Source: Prosthecobacter sp.
GTDB lineage: Bacteria > Verrucomicrobiota > Verrucomicrobiia > Verrucomicrobiales > Verrucomicrobiaceae
DNA: 64,000 bases
Reading direction: 5' to 3'
Assembly: GCA_017853885.1 (NCBI GenBank)
Contig: JAFMIR010000006.1
Span: 1-64,000 of the forward strand
Shown: positions 7,227 through 16,818 of the stretch, piece after piece
How positions within the stretch are numbered: the first letter of the stretch is position 1
Layout: the number at the start of each line of letters is the position of its first letter
Translations under genes and position numbers: made by a program
The notes under the pieces: model-generated
Databases searched by the model: none
Seen by the model: only the letters and a program-made list of their open reading frames with translations
Told to the model about the DNA's origin: nothing

Positions 7227-8141
7227 TCAGGCCTGCACTGCCAAACGCAACCCCTCCCTCATGGCTTCCAGCGGCGCCGAACCACCGAACCAGTGTTCAA
7301 AAGAAATCGCTCCTTGGTGCAGCAGCAACGTGAGACCATCCACCACCTTCGCGCCGGCTTTTCTGGCATCCGCGAGCAGCAGCGTCTCACCATCTGCGCG
7401 ATAAACCATGTCAAAAACCCGGTGCCTTGCTTGCAAAGCTTGAGCGGGCAAGAGTCTCGAATCCCCACCTTTCATGCCAATCGAGGTCGCATTCACAATC
7501 AGATCAATCTCAGGCAGAACATCCATCACTGTGTCATCCGTCCACAGAGTGCATTTCACGGCTGTTTGCGGACACAGCGAGGTCACCTCGGCTGCCAAGG
7601 CCTCGGCCTTGGCAGCCGTGCGATTCATCAACACAAGCTCTCGGCAGCTCACTAGCGCACTTTGCACCGCCACCGCACGTCCCGCGCCACCGCCTGCGCC
7701 GAGGATGAGCACACGCAGATCCTCCACCCCAACACCAAATGACTCCTTCACGCTGCGGAGAAAACCTGGGCCGTCGCTGTTGTAGCCAAGCAGTCTGCCT
7801 TCTCGGATCGCCAAGGTATTGACCGCGCCGAGCCGTCGCGCCAATGGATCGATCTTGTCCACCGCTTTAAGAGCTTCAAACTTATGAGGAATGGTGATGT
7901 TCACCCCAAGAAATCCAGAGGCTGCAAACTGCTTGAAGGCTTCCGCTACCCTGCCCTGCGGCACCTGCACCCGGATGTATTGCGCCTCAATACCGCGTTC
8001 TAGCAACGCTGGATTGTGCATCTGTGGACTACGCGAATGGGCGATCGGATCGCCAATCACCGCCAGTCGGGCTGGCGGCGTAAAATGCTTTGCTGCCTCA
8101 TCCCAGTTTAAAAATTCATCAAAAGTCAGAAACTCACCCAT
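7227..8141 (-). CDS. aroE: Shikimate dehydrogenase (NADP+)
   Basis: 304-residue enzyme reducing 3-dehydroshikimate to shikimate in aromatic amino acid synthesis. The substrate-domain blocks are VIGDPIAHSRSPQMHN and GVNITIPHK (catalytic Lys). The cofactor domain has the glycine-rich loop GAGGGAGRA, LMNRTAAKAEAL, then NATSIGM and FDMVYRADGETLLLADA. The frame continues upstream to 8339, but the conserved protein begins at MGEFLTFDEF, so the ATG at 8141 is chosen; MKIASTLTG at 8195 is the alternative. It is divergent from the ThuA-like gene. Confidence 0.94.
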   Translation of the reverse strand: MGEFLTFDEFLNWDEAAKHFTPPARLAVIGDPIAHSRSPQMHNPALLERGIEAQYIRVQVPQGRVAEAFKQFAASGFLGVNITIPHKFEALKAVDKIDPLARRLGAVNTLAIREGRLLGYNSDGPGFLRSVKESFGVGVEDLRVLILGAGGGAGRAVAVQSALVSCRELVLMNRTAAKAEALAAEVTSLCPQTAVKCTLWTDDTVMDVLPEIDLIVNATSIGMKGGDSRLLPAQALQARHRVFDMVYRADGETLLLADARKAGAKVVDGLTLLLHQGAISFEHWFGGSAPLEAMREGLRLAVQA

Positions 8142-8241
8142 GGGTTGCAGACATGGCCCAAAAGCTGACCCTGTCAAAGTGCTCGCAATTTTCATCCGAA
8201 CACACCGTTCCTTCCGTGCTGCAATTGCGGCTATCCACTCA

Positions 8242-9105
8242 ATGAAACTTCTCTTTCCTCTGCTGACTCTCGGCATCAGTGCCGTTATCTTTCTCGCTCG
8301 CGCTGCGGATGCCCCCACCAAGCCGCTCCGCGTGCTCATCGTGGCCGGCGGCTGCTGTCATGAGTATGACAAGCAGCCCATGGCACTGAAAGAAGGTATT
8401 GAATCACGCATCCACGCCATCGTGGACATCGCCTATAACCCAGACAAAAGCACCAAGGCCACTTTTGAGATCTACAAGGCCAAGGACTGGGACAAAGACT
8501 TCGACGTCATTATTCATGACGAGTGCAGCGCCGATGTCACAGATCCCGCTTATGTGGGTGCTATTCTCAAAGCGCACAAGGCTGGCAAGCCCGCTGTGAA
8601 CCTCCACTGCGCCATGCACAGCTACCGCTGGGGCAATTTCCGCGAAGCTGTCAAGCTTGGTGCTGACAACGCCAGCTGGTATGAATATTTGGGGCTCCAG
8701 TCCACCGGACACGGTCCACAGCAACCCATCGACATCACCTTCATCGACAAGGAAAGCCCGATCACCAAAGGCCTCGAAAACTGGACCACCATCAACGAGG
8801 AGCTTTACAACAACATTCAGATCCTCACGGGCAAGGCAATCGCCTCCGGCCACCAGATCGTGCCCCCCAAGACAAAGAAGGGAGAAAAGCCCGCACCCGA
8901 CGCCAAACCTACCGAGGCCAGCGCTGTTGTTGCCTGGACGAATGAATATGGGCCGAACAAGACCAAGATCTTCTCCACCACCATCGGCCATAACACCGCC
9001 ACTGTCTCCGACGCTCGCTATCTTGACCTGATCACCCGCGGCCTCCTCTGGACCACTGGTCATCTTGATGGGAACGGCAAAGCGAAGGATGGCTACGCTA
9101 AGTAA
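8242..9105 (+). CDS. Exported ThuA-like (trehalose utilisation) domain protein
   Basis: 287 residues with a signal peptide (MKLLFPLLTLGISAVIFLARA), then a glutamine-amidotransferase-like ThuA fold. Visible blocks are LRVLIVAGGCCHEYDKQ, FDVIIHDECSAD, PAVNLHCAMHSYRWG and the late KIFSTTIGHNTATVSDARYLDLITRG. ThuA-fold proteins are very common exported proteins in PVC bacteria, often near sulfatases and DUF1501 genes, and are thought to act in carbohydrate use; the reaction is not established. A second member lies at 46968-47915. A Lys/Pro-rich insert (residues about 212-232) precedes the last strand. Confidence 0.85.
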   Translation: MKLLFPLLTLGISAVIFLARAADAPTKPLRVLIVAGGCCHEYDKQPMALKEGIESRIHAIVDIAYNPDKSTKATFEIYKAKDWDKDFDVIIHDECSADVTDPAYVGAILKAHKAGKPAVNLHCAMHSYRWGNFREAVKLGADNASWYEYLGLQSTGHGPQQPIDITFIDKESPITKGLENWTTINEELYNNIQILTGKAIASGHQIVPPKTKKGEKPAPDAKPTEASAVVAWTNEYGPNKTKIFSTTIGHNTATVSDARYLDLITRGLLWTTGHLDGNGKAKDGYAK

Positions 9106-9262
9106 ATACCACCATCAATAGCATCTGGCCAAGGTCTCAGTTTTCATCCGGATGACTCCAGCAAAAGCTTTGCAGGTAGAGACAGCATTTCGAATTCATA
9201 AACTCTTTCAGTAACAGATTTCGCCATGCTAGCAGGCCATCGGTGTCCCGTGGATAAACGTG

Positions 9263-12200
9263 TTACTCTCTGGTAATGAATTCGTCGAGATTGAGCACGA
9301 TGCGTGATACTGCTACCCACGCGGCATTTTCGGAGACGGGAGTATTGGGGGCAATGTGTGAGCCGAGGGCGCTTTTCGCTTCTTCCGCAGGACCGTTTTG
9401 GTAGGTGTAGCGAGATTCGTCGAGGAGCCTTTGGAGAGCGGAGAGTTCTTTCGCCGTCGGAATACGAGCCAAGCAGTAGCGAAAAACACGCGTGAGCCTC
9501 GCCGCATCATCTTTGAGGTGCGCATCAACCAAGACACGTTTGGCGAGCGCTTGAGCCGCCTCAGCGAAAGCCTCGGCATTGAGGGTGGTGAGGGCTTGCA
9601 GCGGTGTGTTGCTCACCGTGCGGCGCACGTTAGTCGTATTAGCATCCGGGCAATCAAAAGTCGTAAGGTCGGGGTGTGGTGCGGTGCGTTTGAAAAAGGT
9701 GTACATGCCGCGGCGATAGCGATCCTCTCCCTTGCTCGTGGTCCATTTGAAGTTACCCGCGTAGCTGAGTGCATCGATACCAACCGGAATCGGCGGATAC
9801 ACGCTCGGCCCACCGACCTTCGCCGAAAGCAAGCCGCTGGCACTGAGGTAAAGATCACGCACAATTTCACCCTCGACGCGAAGACGATTCTGACGCCACA
9901 GCAGATGATTCTTCGGATCGATTTCTGCGATCTTTGCAGGCAGGTTCGCCAGGGTGGCACTGCTCTGGCGATAGGTGCCTGACATCATAATTGTCTTGAG
10001 GATCTTCTTACGGCTCCAGCCTTGCTTCACGAATTCGTCCGCCAGCCAGTCAAGCAACTCGGGATGTGTTGGTGGTTCACCACGCACACCGAAATCGGCC
10101 ACAGTGTGCACAAGGCCTTCGCCAAAGAGTCGCGTCCAGAAGTGATTCACGGTGACGCGGGGCGTGAGCGGGTTGTTTTGGCTCACGAGCCACTTCGCGA
10201 GATCAAGACGTGAGGAGCCCTTGAGCGGCGGAAGTGTCGAAAGAGCGCCCGGTGTGACTTCATCGGCCGGTTGCAGGAAGTCGCCACGATGCAGTAACTT
10301 CGTTTTGCGCGGGTTGTTGGCGCGCTGTGCGATCACGCGCACGTCCATGAGCGGCGGTTGGGGGAGTTTGGCTTCCGCTTGCCTCAATGCGGTGTCCGCA
10401 GCCACGACTTCTGGATCGACTTTGGCCATCCAATCCCACAGCGGTTGGATCACGACCGGATTCCGACGCTTCGACTCCTCGCTGAGGATCTTACGTACCG
10501 CCTCTGGTGCGATGCTATCCTCCGTCTCCTCTCCCGCCGCGAGCAAGCGCAAGTGTCCGATGGTATGCCCGAGTTGTTTGTGGTTTTGTTCCAACTCAAT
10601 CACGAGAGTCTCATTGGTTTTCAAGGTAACTGGCTCGGCCAATTGCAGAGTGAGTGCATGTTTCTTGCCGGTGGCACCAGAAATCGCCCAACCGGTTTGA
10701 TCGTCGGCGTCGAGCACCTTGTCTGCGGTAAAGGTCTTCTGCTCAAAATCCGCTTTGGCTGAATGCAGGAGCAGTTGACGTCGGACATTGTTTTGTTCGA
10801 TGGAAGCCGATAGCTTCGTGAGCACAAAGTTACCATTTTGGTTCTGTCCGGGACCTCGAGAGGGTAGCGAAGCATCGGGAAGCACCTCAATCTGCAAAGC
10901 ACTGATTGGTTTCACATAGCTCCGAATGCTCAAAGTGTAGCTATCGGTCGTAGGAGCCTTGTTTTCGGCCAAAAGCGAGCCGTCGGTCTGCTTTTTTATC
11001 TTGGCTGCTTTTGTCTTTATATCAGAGACAGGCAGCGTTTCGAACTTCTGCACTGCTTTGGCTGCTGCAGCCTTGGCGAGACGTTCTTTGACGGCCTTTT
11101 CCCATTCAGGAAGCTTCACAGGCAGCTCAGCCTTCGCAGTATCGAGTGCTTTACGCAGCGGAATGAGCTGCTTCACCGCAGCACCGTTTTTCTTTTCGTA
11201 CGAAACCCATTCGCTGGGCGAAATGGGCACTTGGCGGTTTACCTCGTCACCATTGTTAAAATAAGAGAAAAGCTGATAGTATTCGGTTTGAGTGATCTGA
11301 TCGTATTTGTGTGAGTGGCAACGGGCGCAGCCGACGGTGAGGCCGAGCCACACGGTGCCGAGTGTCTCCGTGCGATCCATGCAAGCTTCAATGCGGAACT
11401 GCTCCTGATCGGTCCCACCCTCGGTATTTGTAAGGGTTTGACGGTTGAAAGCCGTAGCCACAATTTGCTCAGGCGTGGCCTCCGGCAACAGATCACCAGC
11501 GAGCTGCTCGATGGTAAACTGATCGAACGGCATGTCGTCGTTGATCGCACGGATCACCCAATCACGAAAACGCCAAGCATCCGGTCGCGGGCGGTCTTTT
11601 TCATAGCCATCGCTGTCCGCGTAACGCGCCATGTCAAGCCAGTGACGCCCCCAGCGCTCGCCGAAACGTTCGGAGTCGAGCAGGCGGTCAATGAGCGCTT
11701 CGTATTTTTGCTCGGACCAAGACGAAGCATCGGCCAGCTCTTCCAACGAAGGCGGAAGACCATGGAGGTCATAGGTGGCACGTTTGATCAAGGTGATCGG
11801 ATCGGCTTCCGGAGACGAAGAAAGCCCGTATTTAGCCAGCTTGGCGCGAATCAAATCATCTATTCGACCGCCTTTGGGACGCGTGAGCGGCTTATAAGCC
11901 CAGTGCTGTTCAAACTTTGCCCCTTCAGCAATCCAACGTTTCAGAACCGCAATGTCACGTGGCTTGACTGGATGTTTCTCACGATGCTTCGGCGGCGGCA
12001 TTTGCTCATCCGGATCGGTGGAAAGCAGACGCACGATCATCTCGCTTTTATCCGGTTTAGCAGGAACAATACCATATGAGCCGCTTTCGAGGGCTTTGAG
12101 TGCCAGTTCACGGCTGGTAAGCACAAGACCTCCCTTTGAATCATCAGGGCCGTGGCATTCCAAGCAGTGCTCTGCCAGCAAAGGCTGCACCTCGCGGGCG

Positions 12201-12265
12201 AAATCAACCGCTGGGAGCAGGCTTGGAACGACACAAAAAGAGAGCGCAAGGGTTTGAAAATTCAC
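9263..12265 (-). CDS. PSCyt1-DUF1549(PSD1)-DUF1553 family exported protein
   Basis: 1000 residues in the classic PVC arrangement. A signal peptide is followed by a cytochrome-like PSCyt1 domain (CLECH, residues 34-38), then DUF1549 (from about residue 130; RWGRHWLDMARYADSDGYEKD, GCARCHSHKYD at 312-322). A central divergent region with a jelly-roll-like stretch leads into the C-terminal DUF1553 (LAKWLVSQNNPLTPRVTVN, MSGTYRQS, FDCPDANTTNVRR, TPLQALTTLN). These proteins often stand next to a DUF1501 gene; here none is adjacent, and the only DUF1501 gene is about 36 kb away. Function is unproven; heme-dependent oxidation of glycans or other organics in the periplasm is the usual speculation. Confidence 0.92.
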   Translation of the reverse strand: MNFQTLALSFCVVPSLLPAVDFAREVQPLLAEHCLECHGPDDSKGGLVLTSRELALKALESGSYGIVPAKPDKSEMIVRLLSTDPDEQMPPPKHREKHPVKPRDIAVLKRWIAEGAKFEQHWAYKPLTRPKGGRIDDLIRAKLAKYGLSSSPEADPITLIKRATYDLHGLPPSLEELADASSWSEQKYEALIDRLLDSERFGERWGRHWLDMARYADSDGYEKDRPRPDAWRFRDWVIRAINDDMPFDQFTIEQLAGDLLPEATPEQIVATAFNRQTLTNTEGGTDQEQFRIEACMDRTETLGTVWLGLTVGCARCHSHKYDQITQTEYYQLFSYFNNGDEVNRQVPISPSEWVSYEKKNGAAVKQLIPLRKALDTAKAELPVKLPEWEKAVKERLAKAAAAKAVQKFETLPVSDIKTKAAKIKKQTDGSLLAENKAPTTDSYTLSIRSYVKPISALQIEVLPDASLPSRGPGQNQNGNFVLTKLSASIEQNNVRRQLLLHSAKADFEQKTFTADKVLDADDQTGWAISGATGKKHALTLQLAEPVTLKTNETLVIELEQNHKQLGHTIGHLRLLAAGEETEDSIAPEAVRKILSEESKRRNPVVIQPLWDWMAKVDPEVVAADTALRQAEAKLPQPPLMDVRVIAQRANNPRKTKLLHRGDFLQPADEVTPGALSTLPPLKGSSRLDLAKWLVSQNNPLTPRVTVNHFWTRLFGEGLVHTVADFGVRGEPPTHPELLDWLADEFVKQGWSRKKILKTIMMSGTYRQSSATLANLPAKIAEIDPKNHLLWRQNRLRVEGEIVRDLYLSASGLLSAKVGGPSVYPPIPVGIDALSYAGNFKWTTSKGEDRYRRGMYTFFKRTAPHPDLTTFDCPDANTTNVRRTVSNTPLQALTTLNAEAFAEAAQALAKRVLVDAHLKDDAARLTRVFRYCLARIPTAKELSALQRLLDESRYTYQNGPAEEAKSALGSHIAPNTPVSENAAWVAVSRIVLNLDEFITRE

Positions 12266-12308
12266 GCTTTTTTAAACGGACTTCAGAACCCCACCTTTGC
12301 GAATTCAT

Positions 12309-13532
12309 TCAGCGAATCAGGCCCCAATTCCGGCCAAAGGGAAAGTAGCAAAACAGCGCTGGGCCGATGAGATTGCGCTCGGGCACGGAACCCCAGTAGC
12401 GGCTGTCGGAACTGTTGTAGCTGTTGTCCCCCATGGCCCAGTATTGCGCGGCTCCGAGGGTCTTCTGATTGCTGGGAGAAAGCATTTGGATGGCTCCATA
12501 ACCACGATACTTGCCTTCCTTGGCAGCGACGCGTTTCATACCGGCCTCTTCTGCAGGCTTGCCATTGATCCAAAGCTCAGGCGTCTTCACCTCAAGCGTG
12601 TCGCCAGGCACACCAACGAGTCGCTTGATGTAGTGCTGGGAACCCTGCTCGGCAGGCACATTCATGTAGGGGCTACGAATGTCTTTCGTGGTGAACACAA
12701 ACACTTCGCCGCGAACGGGTTGGCGAAAGTGGTAAGCGAATTTGTTCACCAGCACATGGTCACCCGTGTCTAGCGTGCCGCGGGCGATGGTCTGGCCTTT
12801 GGTGATAAGCTGACCGCCAAGCGCGGAAGGTGAGAACTGACCCACCATATCTGGCGTGACATTGTCCGTCTTCATCTGCGGGTAAGCACCTACATAACTG
12901 AACAGGCCGAGGTTGTAATGCGTATTGATCAGCTGCGCCATCGGGGCCCAGATCCAGAGGGTGTGACCGTCCTCAAAGTGTAGGCGGCAATGCGTAAAGA
13001 ACCCCAGCACCCCATGCTCTGTGAGCGGCTCTGAAGCACGAATGCGACCCGTGTGATCCGAAACGACATTGATGTAGCTGCGCCCTGTGACAAAGTCCTT
13101 CGCCATGCCGATGATGTTGGGCGTGGTGTCCTCCTCGGTATGGTTGGCCACGATGCCATAGAGCGTAGGCTGCATTGAGCCGGTGGGGATTTTGAAGGGC
13201 TGCAACAGGTAACTGCGAATGCCAAAGGCCACTACAATAGCCACAAAGAAGACTTCAATATTGTCGGCGATATCGGAAGGCTGAGAACCGGGCAGTGCAC
13301 GCTCACAGACCTTGTTAATCTCATCACTCAGCGTCTCGATACGGGTCTTGTCTCGCGCCTTCATCGCGTTTTCGAGGCTGCTGCGCAGGGAGGTGATCTC
13401 CTGCAGCTTCGCCTCCGGCAGGATATCGCGTTTGTAATTGATGAAGCGAGTCACGCCTTTGTGAAGGAGTTTGGCGTGCTTGAGGTAACGGGGGGTGAAA
13501 AAAGAGAGCATCTGGGAGAAGCGAGATTGCAT
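12309..13532 (-). CDS. lepB: Signal peptidase I
   Basis: Membrane serine protease removing Sec/Tat signal peptides, much needed given the number of exported proteins here. The catalytic serine lies in IPTGSMQPTLYG (about residue 119) after a hydrophobic anchor (VFFVAIVVAFGIRSYLL). The catalytic lysine region is YIKRLVGVPGDTLEV, and the C-terminal box is YWAMGDNSYNSSDSRYWG. At about 407 residues it is longer than most LepB: a roughly 60-residue predicted alpha-helical cytoplasmic leader precedes the anchor, and about 130 extra residues lie between the Ser and Lys boxes. The ATG at 13532 (MQSRFSQML) is chosen; MLSPFEM at 13550 is an alternative. It is divergent from mscL. Confidence 0.93.
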   Translation of the reverse strand: MQSRFSQMLSFFTPRYLKHAKLLHKGVTRFINYKRDILPEAKLQEITSLRSSLENAMKARDKTRIETLSDEINKVCERALPGSQPSDIADNIEVFFVAIVVAFGIRSYLLQPFKIPTGSMQPTLYGIVANHTEEDTTPNIIGMAKDFVTGRSYINVVSDHTGRIRASEPLTEHGVLGFFTHCRLHFEDGHTLWIWAPMAQLINTHYNLGLFSYVGAYPQMKTDNVTPDMVGQFSPSALGGQLITKGQTIARGTLDTGDHVLVNKFAYHFRQPVRGEVFVFTTKDIRSPYMNVPAEQGSQHYIKRLVGVPGDTLEVKTPELWINGKPAEEAGMKRVAAKEGKYRGYGAIQMLSPSNQKTLGAAQYWAMGDNSYNSSDSRYWGSVPERNLIGPALFCYFPFGRNWGLIR

Positions 13533-13657
13533 TTCAAACGGCGAAAGCATCAGCGCAATCGCAAAGCGGGTGAACTTTGGGCAAGATAGATTTTGATTGA
13601 CGTTCTGGCGCGCGGCGTGGTCTGAGGTGAGTAACCCTAAACCCAGCAACCAACCTC

Positions 13658-14065
13658 ATGCTCAACGAATTCAAGAAATTTATTCTCAAAGGCAATGTGG
13701 TGGATCTCTCCACCGGTGTGATCATCGGATCTGCCTTTGGCGGCATTGTCACCGCCTTCACCAAAGGTATTGTGGAACCTATCCTACGCCTGATACCAAG
13801 TGGTGGAGAAAACATCAAGGGCCTCGCATGGGAGATCGGAGGCAAGTTCAAGGATGACAAAGGAAATCTTGTCCCAAATATGATCGACCTGAATGTGATC
13901 GTAAATGCCTCAATCAATTTCCTCATTACGGCTGCAGTGGTTTTTTTTGTGATTATCAAGCCTTTGAACAAACTCCTCTCCATGATCAAAAAGGAGGAAG
14001 CCGCTGCTGCACCGCCTGCAGATGTGGTTTTGCTAACGGAAATCCGCGACTTGCTCAAAAAATAA
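13658..14065 (+). CDS. mscL: Large-conductance mechanosensitive channel MscL
   Basis: 135-residue pentameric channel protecting against hypo-osmotic shock. The N-terminal helix FKKFILKGNVVDLSTGVIIG leads into the first membrane helix (GSAFGGIVTAFTKG). The periplasmic loop is followed by a second helix (NFLITAAVVFFVIIKPLNKL) and the cytoplasmic helix that ends LLTEIRDLL. An Ala/Pro-rich linker joins the bundle. Length and order are typical for the family. Confidence 0.95.
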   Translation: MLNEFKKFILKGNVVDLSTGVIIGSAFGGIVTAFTKGIVEPILRLIPSGGENIKGLAWEIGGKFKDDKGNLVPNMIDLNVIVNASINFLITAAVVFFVIIKPLNKLLSMIKKEEAAAAPPADVVLLTEIRDLLKK

Positions 14066-14168
14066 GCAGTAAACGCTTTTGATTCGAGCTCACGCGCACG
14101 ATCTGCACTGCGATTGGACATGATTTTGGTGTTTGAAGGCGGGTGAGACCTCGCCACTGCTTCGAGGC

Positions 14169-15116
14169 ATGCCGCTTGCTTATTACCTGCACGATCTGAA
14201 CCCGAAGCTGATCCAGTTCACAGAGACTCTCGGCATTCAATGGTATGGTTTGGCCTATGTGACAGGCTTTTATTTAACCTACCTAGTAATGCGTTTTCTG
14301 GCACAGAAAGGTCTTTCGCAAATCGCCGAAAAAGATGTGGGCGACTTTATCACCGGTGTGGCGCTTTTTGGCGTGATTCTGGGGGGGCGACTTGGCTACA
14401 TGCTGCTATACAATTGGAATGAGTTCATCCACCGCCCGTGGATTTTCTTCATGCTGCATCAAGGAGGCATGGCGAGCCATGGCGGTATCGCTGGAGTGGC
14501 TTTATACTGTCTTTGGTATGCACGGAAACATCGTATCTCTTGGACAGGCGTTGGAGATACGCTGGTGTGTGGAGCGCCGCTGGGCATTTTCTTGGGTCGC
14601 ATCGCTAACTTCATCAATGGCGAACTTTTCGGTCGCGTGACGAACGTGTCTTGGGCGATGCAGTTTCCCACGGAGCTGCTGCACGAAGATTTTGTGGCAC
14701 AAGGCGGAGAACGCTTGCCGATGCCAGACCACCTCCAGCACAGCCCAGACATCATCGCGTGGTTCGAAAAGTATCGCGGCGGACGGGCGGAACTGGTGAA
14801 TATCCTGCATCCACGGCATCCTTCCCAGCTCTACGAGGCCTTGGGTGAAGGTTTGCTGCTGGCAGCAATGCTCTTGTTTATCCGAGTGAAATGGCCAAAG
14901 GCACCGCATGGAATCATCACTGGGCTTTTTTTCCTTCTATATGCCGTGATCCGCTTCGCACTGGAAGGTGTGCGGCAGCCAGATAGCGGCTCGGAGCTCA
15001 TCATGGGCCTTACCAAAGGCCAATTCTTCTCCACCTTCATGATTGCTGCCGGTGCAGCTTTTATTGTCTTTGGCTGGCTGATGCGCTCACCGCAGGTCAC
15101 CAAAAAGAAGGTCTGA
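14169..15116 (+). CDS. lgt: Phosphatidylglycerol--prolipoprotein diacylglyceryl transferase
   Basis: 315-residue, seven-helix inner-membrane enzyme that attaches diacylglycerol to the lipobox cysteine of prolipoproteins. The active-site HGG motif is in GGMASHGGIAG; the phosphatidylglycerol-binding signature is GRIANFINGELFGR, followed by HPSQLYEALGEG. The chosen ATG (MPLAYYLHDLNP) follows a TTG-started 12-residue frame that is less likely. Its presence fits the several lipoproteins in this window (3101, 17406, 61617 genes). Confidence 0.94.
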   Translation: MPLAYYLHDLNPKLIQFTETLGIQWYGLAYVTGFYLTYLVMRFLAQKGLSQIAEKDVGDFITGVALFGVILGGRLGYMLLYNWNEFIHRPWIFFMLHQGGMASHGGIAGVALYCLWYARKHRISWTGVGDTLVCGAPLGIFLGRIANFINGELFGRVTNVSWAMQFPTELLHEDFVAQGGERLPMPDHLQHSPDIIAWFEKYRGGRAELVNILHPRHPSQLYEALGEGLLLAAMLLFIRVKWPKAPHGIITGLFFLLYAVIRFALEGVRQPDSGSELIMGLTKGQFFSTFMIAAGAAFIVFGWLMRSPQVTKKKV

Positions 15117-15144
15117 AAGACTGGTGGGAGCGGAAACTGGGCTT

Positions 15145-15783
15145 TCAAGAGTTGTTACTCAGAATTCTTTTCCATCCCTTCTGGCGCAGGACCCAGGTGG
15201 CCATACACAAGCCTGTGATCAGAATGATGCCTGTTAACGCACCTGACCAATCATTCATGGATTTTCGCGGGAGCACCGCGATTCCTTTCGTCACATCCCC
15301 CGCAAGCAGCAGCATCCATTGGCTACGGCTGTCTTGATTGGCCTCCACGGGTTGCCAGAGAAAGACATCATGCATGTTTCCTTTGGGCACCCTAAAAACC
15401 AATTCGGACTGCGGATGTTTCCATTGCCAAGAGGCGGTGACCAACGCATGAACAGCCTCCGGGGGCGGTGGAGGCAGGTTGGGCGGTGCGCAGCGCAACC
15501 AGTCCGTATGCTTCTCGATGAGGCGGGGCATCATCTGATCAAGGGGAGCCCATGAGCCGGCCACCTGCACTTCCAACGGTCTATCCACTGCTTGCAGAGC
15601 TGCGGCTTCATCTGGAACCAAAGGGTTTAAAGCATGGTCTGCCGTCACCTCCAGCCGAACCTCTGCATCAGGCAACAGGATAAGCTTTGCGGTCAAAAAT
15701 TCCATGGCATGACCCAAAACACACAGGGGGGCCAAAACGACTCCCCCTGTGGCTAGAATGCGGATGAATCGCCCGAGGCGCAT
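15145..15783 (-). CDS. Hypothetical envelope protein with C-terminal membrane helix
   Basis: 212 residues from the ATG at 15783, which overlaps the stop of the upstream NHL gene by one base (TAATG), a sign of coupled translation. A signal-like helix (about residues 7-27) is followed by a beta-rich region with a Pro run (APPNLPPPPPEAV). A single C-terminal helix (GALTGIILITGLCMATWVL) ends with a basic tail, suggesting an inner-membrane anchor with the body in the periplasm. I do not recognise the family. The coupling suggests it works with the NHL propeller. Confidence 0.7.
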   Translation of the reverse strand: MRLGRFIRILATGGVVLAPLCVLGHAMEFLTAKLILLPDAEVRLEVTADHALNPLVPDEAAALQAVDRPLEVQVAGSWAPLDQMMPRLIEKHTDWLRCAPPNLPPPPPEAVHALVTASWQWKHPQSELVFRVPKGNMHDVFLWQPVEANQDSRSQWMLLLAGDVTKGIAVLPRKSMNDWSGALTGIILITGLCMATWVLRQKGWKRILSNNS

Positions 15784-16730
15784 TACTTCTTGAGATTCCA
15801 ACGAAGCACGCGGCCCCACTTGTTCCATTCGGTTTCGAGAATGTTACCGTCATTGTCGAAAGTGATGCCGTGGGGGCTAGTAACAACGCCTTGCTGCCAG
15901 TCTTTGGGTTCGACGCCAGGTGTGTTGGTGGGCTTCGGCGCTGTGCCGAGATCCGCCACGCGCTTATTATTCTTATCCCACACACTCACGTTGCCTGCGA
16001 TTTCCGCTACGCACATGAGATCGCCGTGAAAACTGGCGGAAGAGGGATTGCGCATTTCAGTGCCAATTTCACCGATGAATTTGCCGTCGAGGTCCGTGTG
16101 AAGCATGCGCTTGTGACCGCGATCACAAATCATGACACGGGCGGGCTCAAAGCGCCGGTCAATGAAGATTTTGTGGGCGTTTGCCAGCTTGAGAGGCTCT
16201 CCGGGACCACCAAAGACAGCTTTGAACTTGCCTTCGCGGCTGAAGACGAAGATGTGGCTCTGGCCGTAGCCATCGACGACATAAATGTCACCGTTTGGAG
16301 CCACGTCGCAGTTGGTGAGCTTGAGGCCTTTGCCGATCTTGTCGGCTGGAAACTCGCTCGTCGGAATGGTCATGAGCACTTTGCCCTCCAGATCGCACTT
16401 GATGACTTTTTGCTCGCCGAGCACTGCGGCGAAAATGAATTCTCCATCGCCATCCTTACGCACCACAAAACCATGCAGTGACGGAGGCAGCGGCAGCGCT
16501 TTGATAAATTTGCCGTCGGCACCATAGACCTGCACTCCCGCATTGGCCTCTTGCACGCTCACATAGATCTTGCCGGATGAATCGACAGCAATTTCGCCAT
16601 GGCCATTGCCGATAGTTTCCTTGCCGGGGGGCGGCGTGATGAAGTTTGGAACAAATTCGTAGGCCACTTCAGCGAGAGCGCCGCCCGCCAGTGCTACGAC
16701 CGAGAGAAGAGAGAGGATAGATTGGTTCAT
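15783..16730 (-). CDS. Exported NHL-repeat beta-propeller protein
   Basis: 315 residues with a signal peptide (MNQSILSLLSVVALAGGALA), then NHL/SMP-30-like propeller blades: GHGEIAVDSSGKIYVSV, GADGKFIKALP, DVAPNGDIYVVDGYGQSHI, FSREGKFKAVFG, NAHKIFIDRRFEPARVMICDR and SPHGITFDNDGNILETEW. Related proteins include the peptidyl-alpha-hydroxyglycine lyase fold, but catalytic identity cannot be read from the sequence. It is translationally coupled to the following membrane-anchored protein. Likely periplasmic. Confidence 0.82.
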   Translation of the reverse strand: MNQSILSLLSVVALAGGALAEVAYEFVPNFITPPPGKETIGNGHGEIAVDSSGKIYVSVQEANAGVQVYGADGKFIKALPLPPSLHGFVVRKDGDGEFIFAAVLGEQKVIKCDLEGKVLMTIPTSEFPADKIGKGLKLTNCDVAPNGDIYVVDGYGQSHIFVFSREGKFKAVFGGPGEPLKLANAHKIFIDRRFEPARVMICDRGHKRMLHTDLDGKFIGEIGTEMRNPSSASFHGDLMCVAEIAGNVSVWDKNNKRVADLGTAPKPTNTPGVEPKDWQQGVVTSPHGITFDNDGNILETEWNKWGRVLRWNLKK

Positions 16731-16818
16731 GAGAGAAGGTCATACAAACGGGCTGAAAGCTTTCCGTCAATCAAAGACCCACCATGAAGGAAGATTCATG
16801 CGCCCAAGACACTCGGTT

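Noticed and set aside
8404..9063. Long minus-strand frame of about 219 codons
   Set aside because: Shadow of the ThuA-like gene, low-complexity Val/Gly/Asp and without family signal.
9106..9262. 27-codon minus-strand frame (MAKSVTERVYEFEML...) in the gap after the ThuA gene
   Set aside because: Too short, no Shine-Dalgarno, no recognisable family; kept only as a note.
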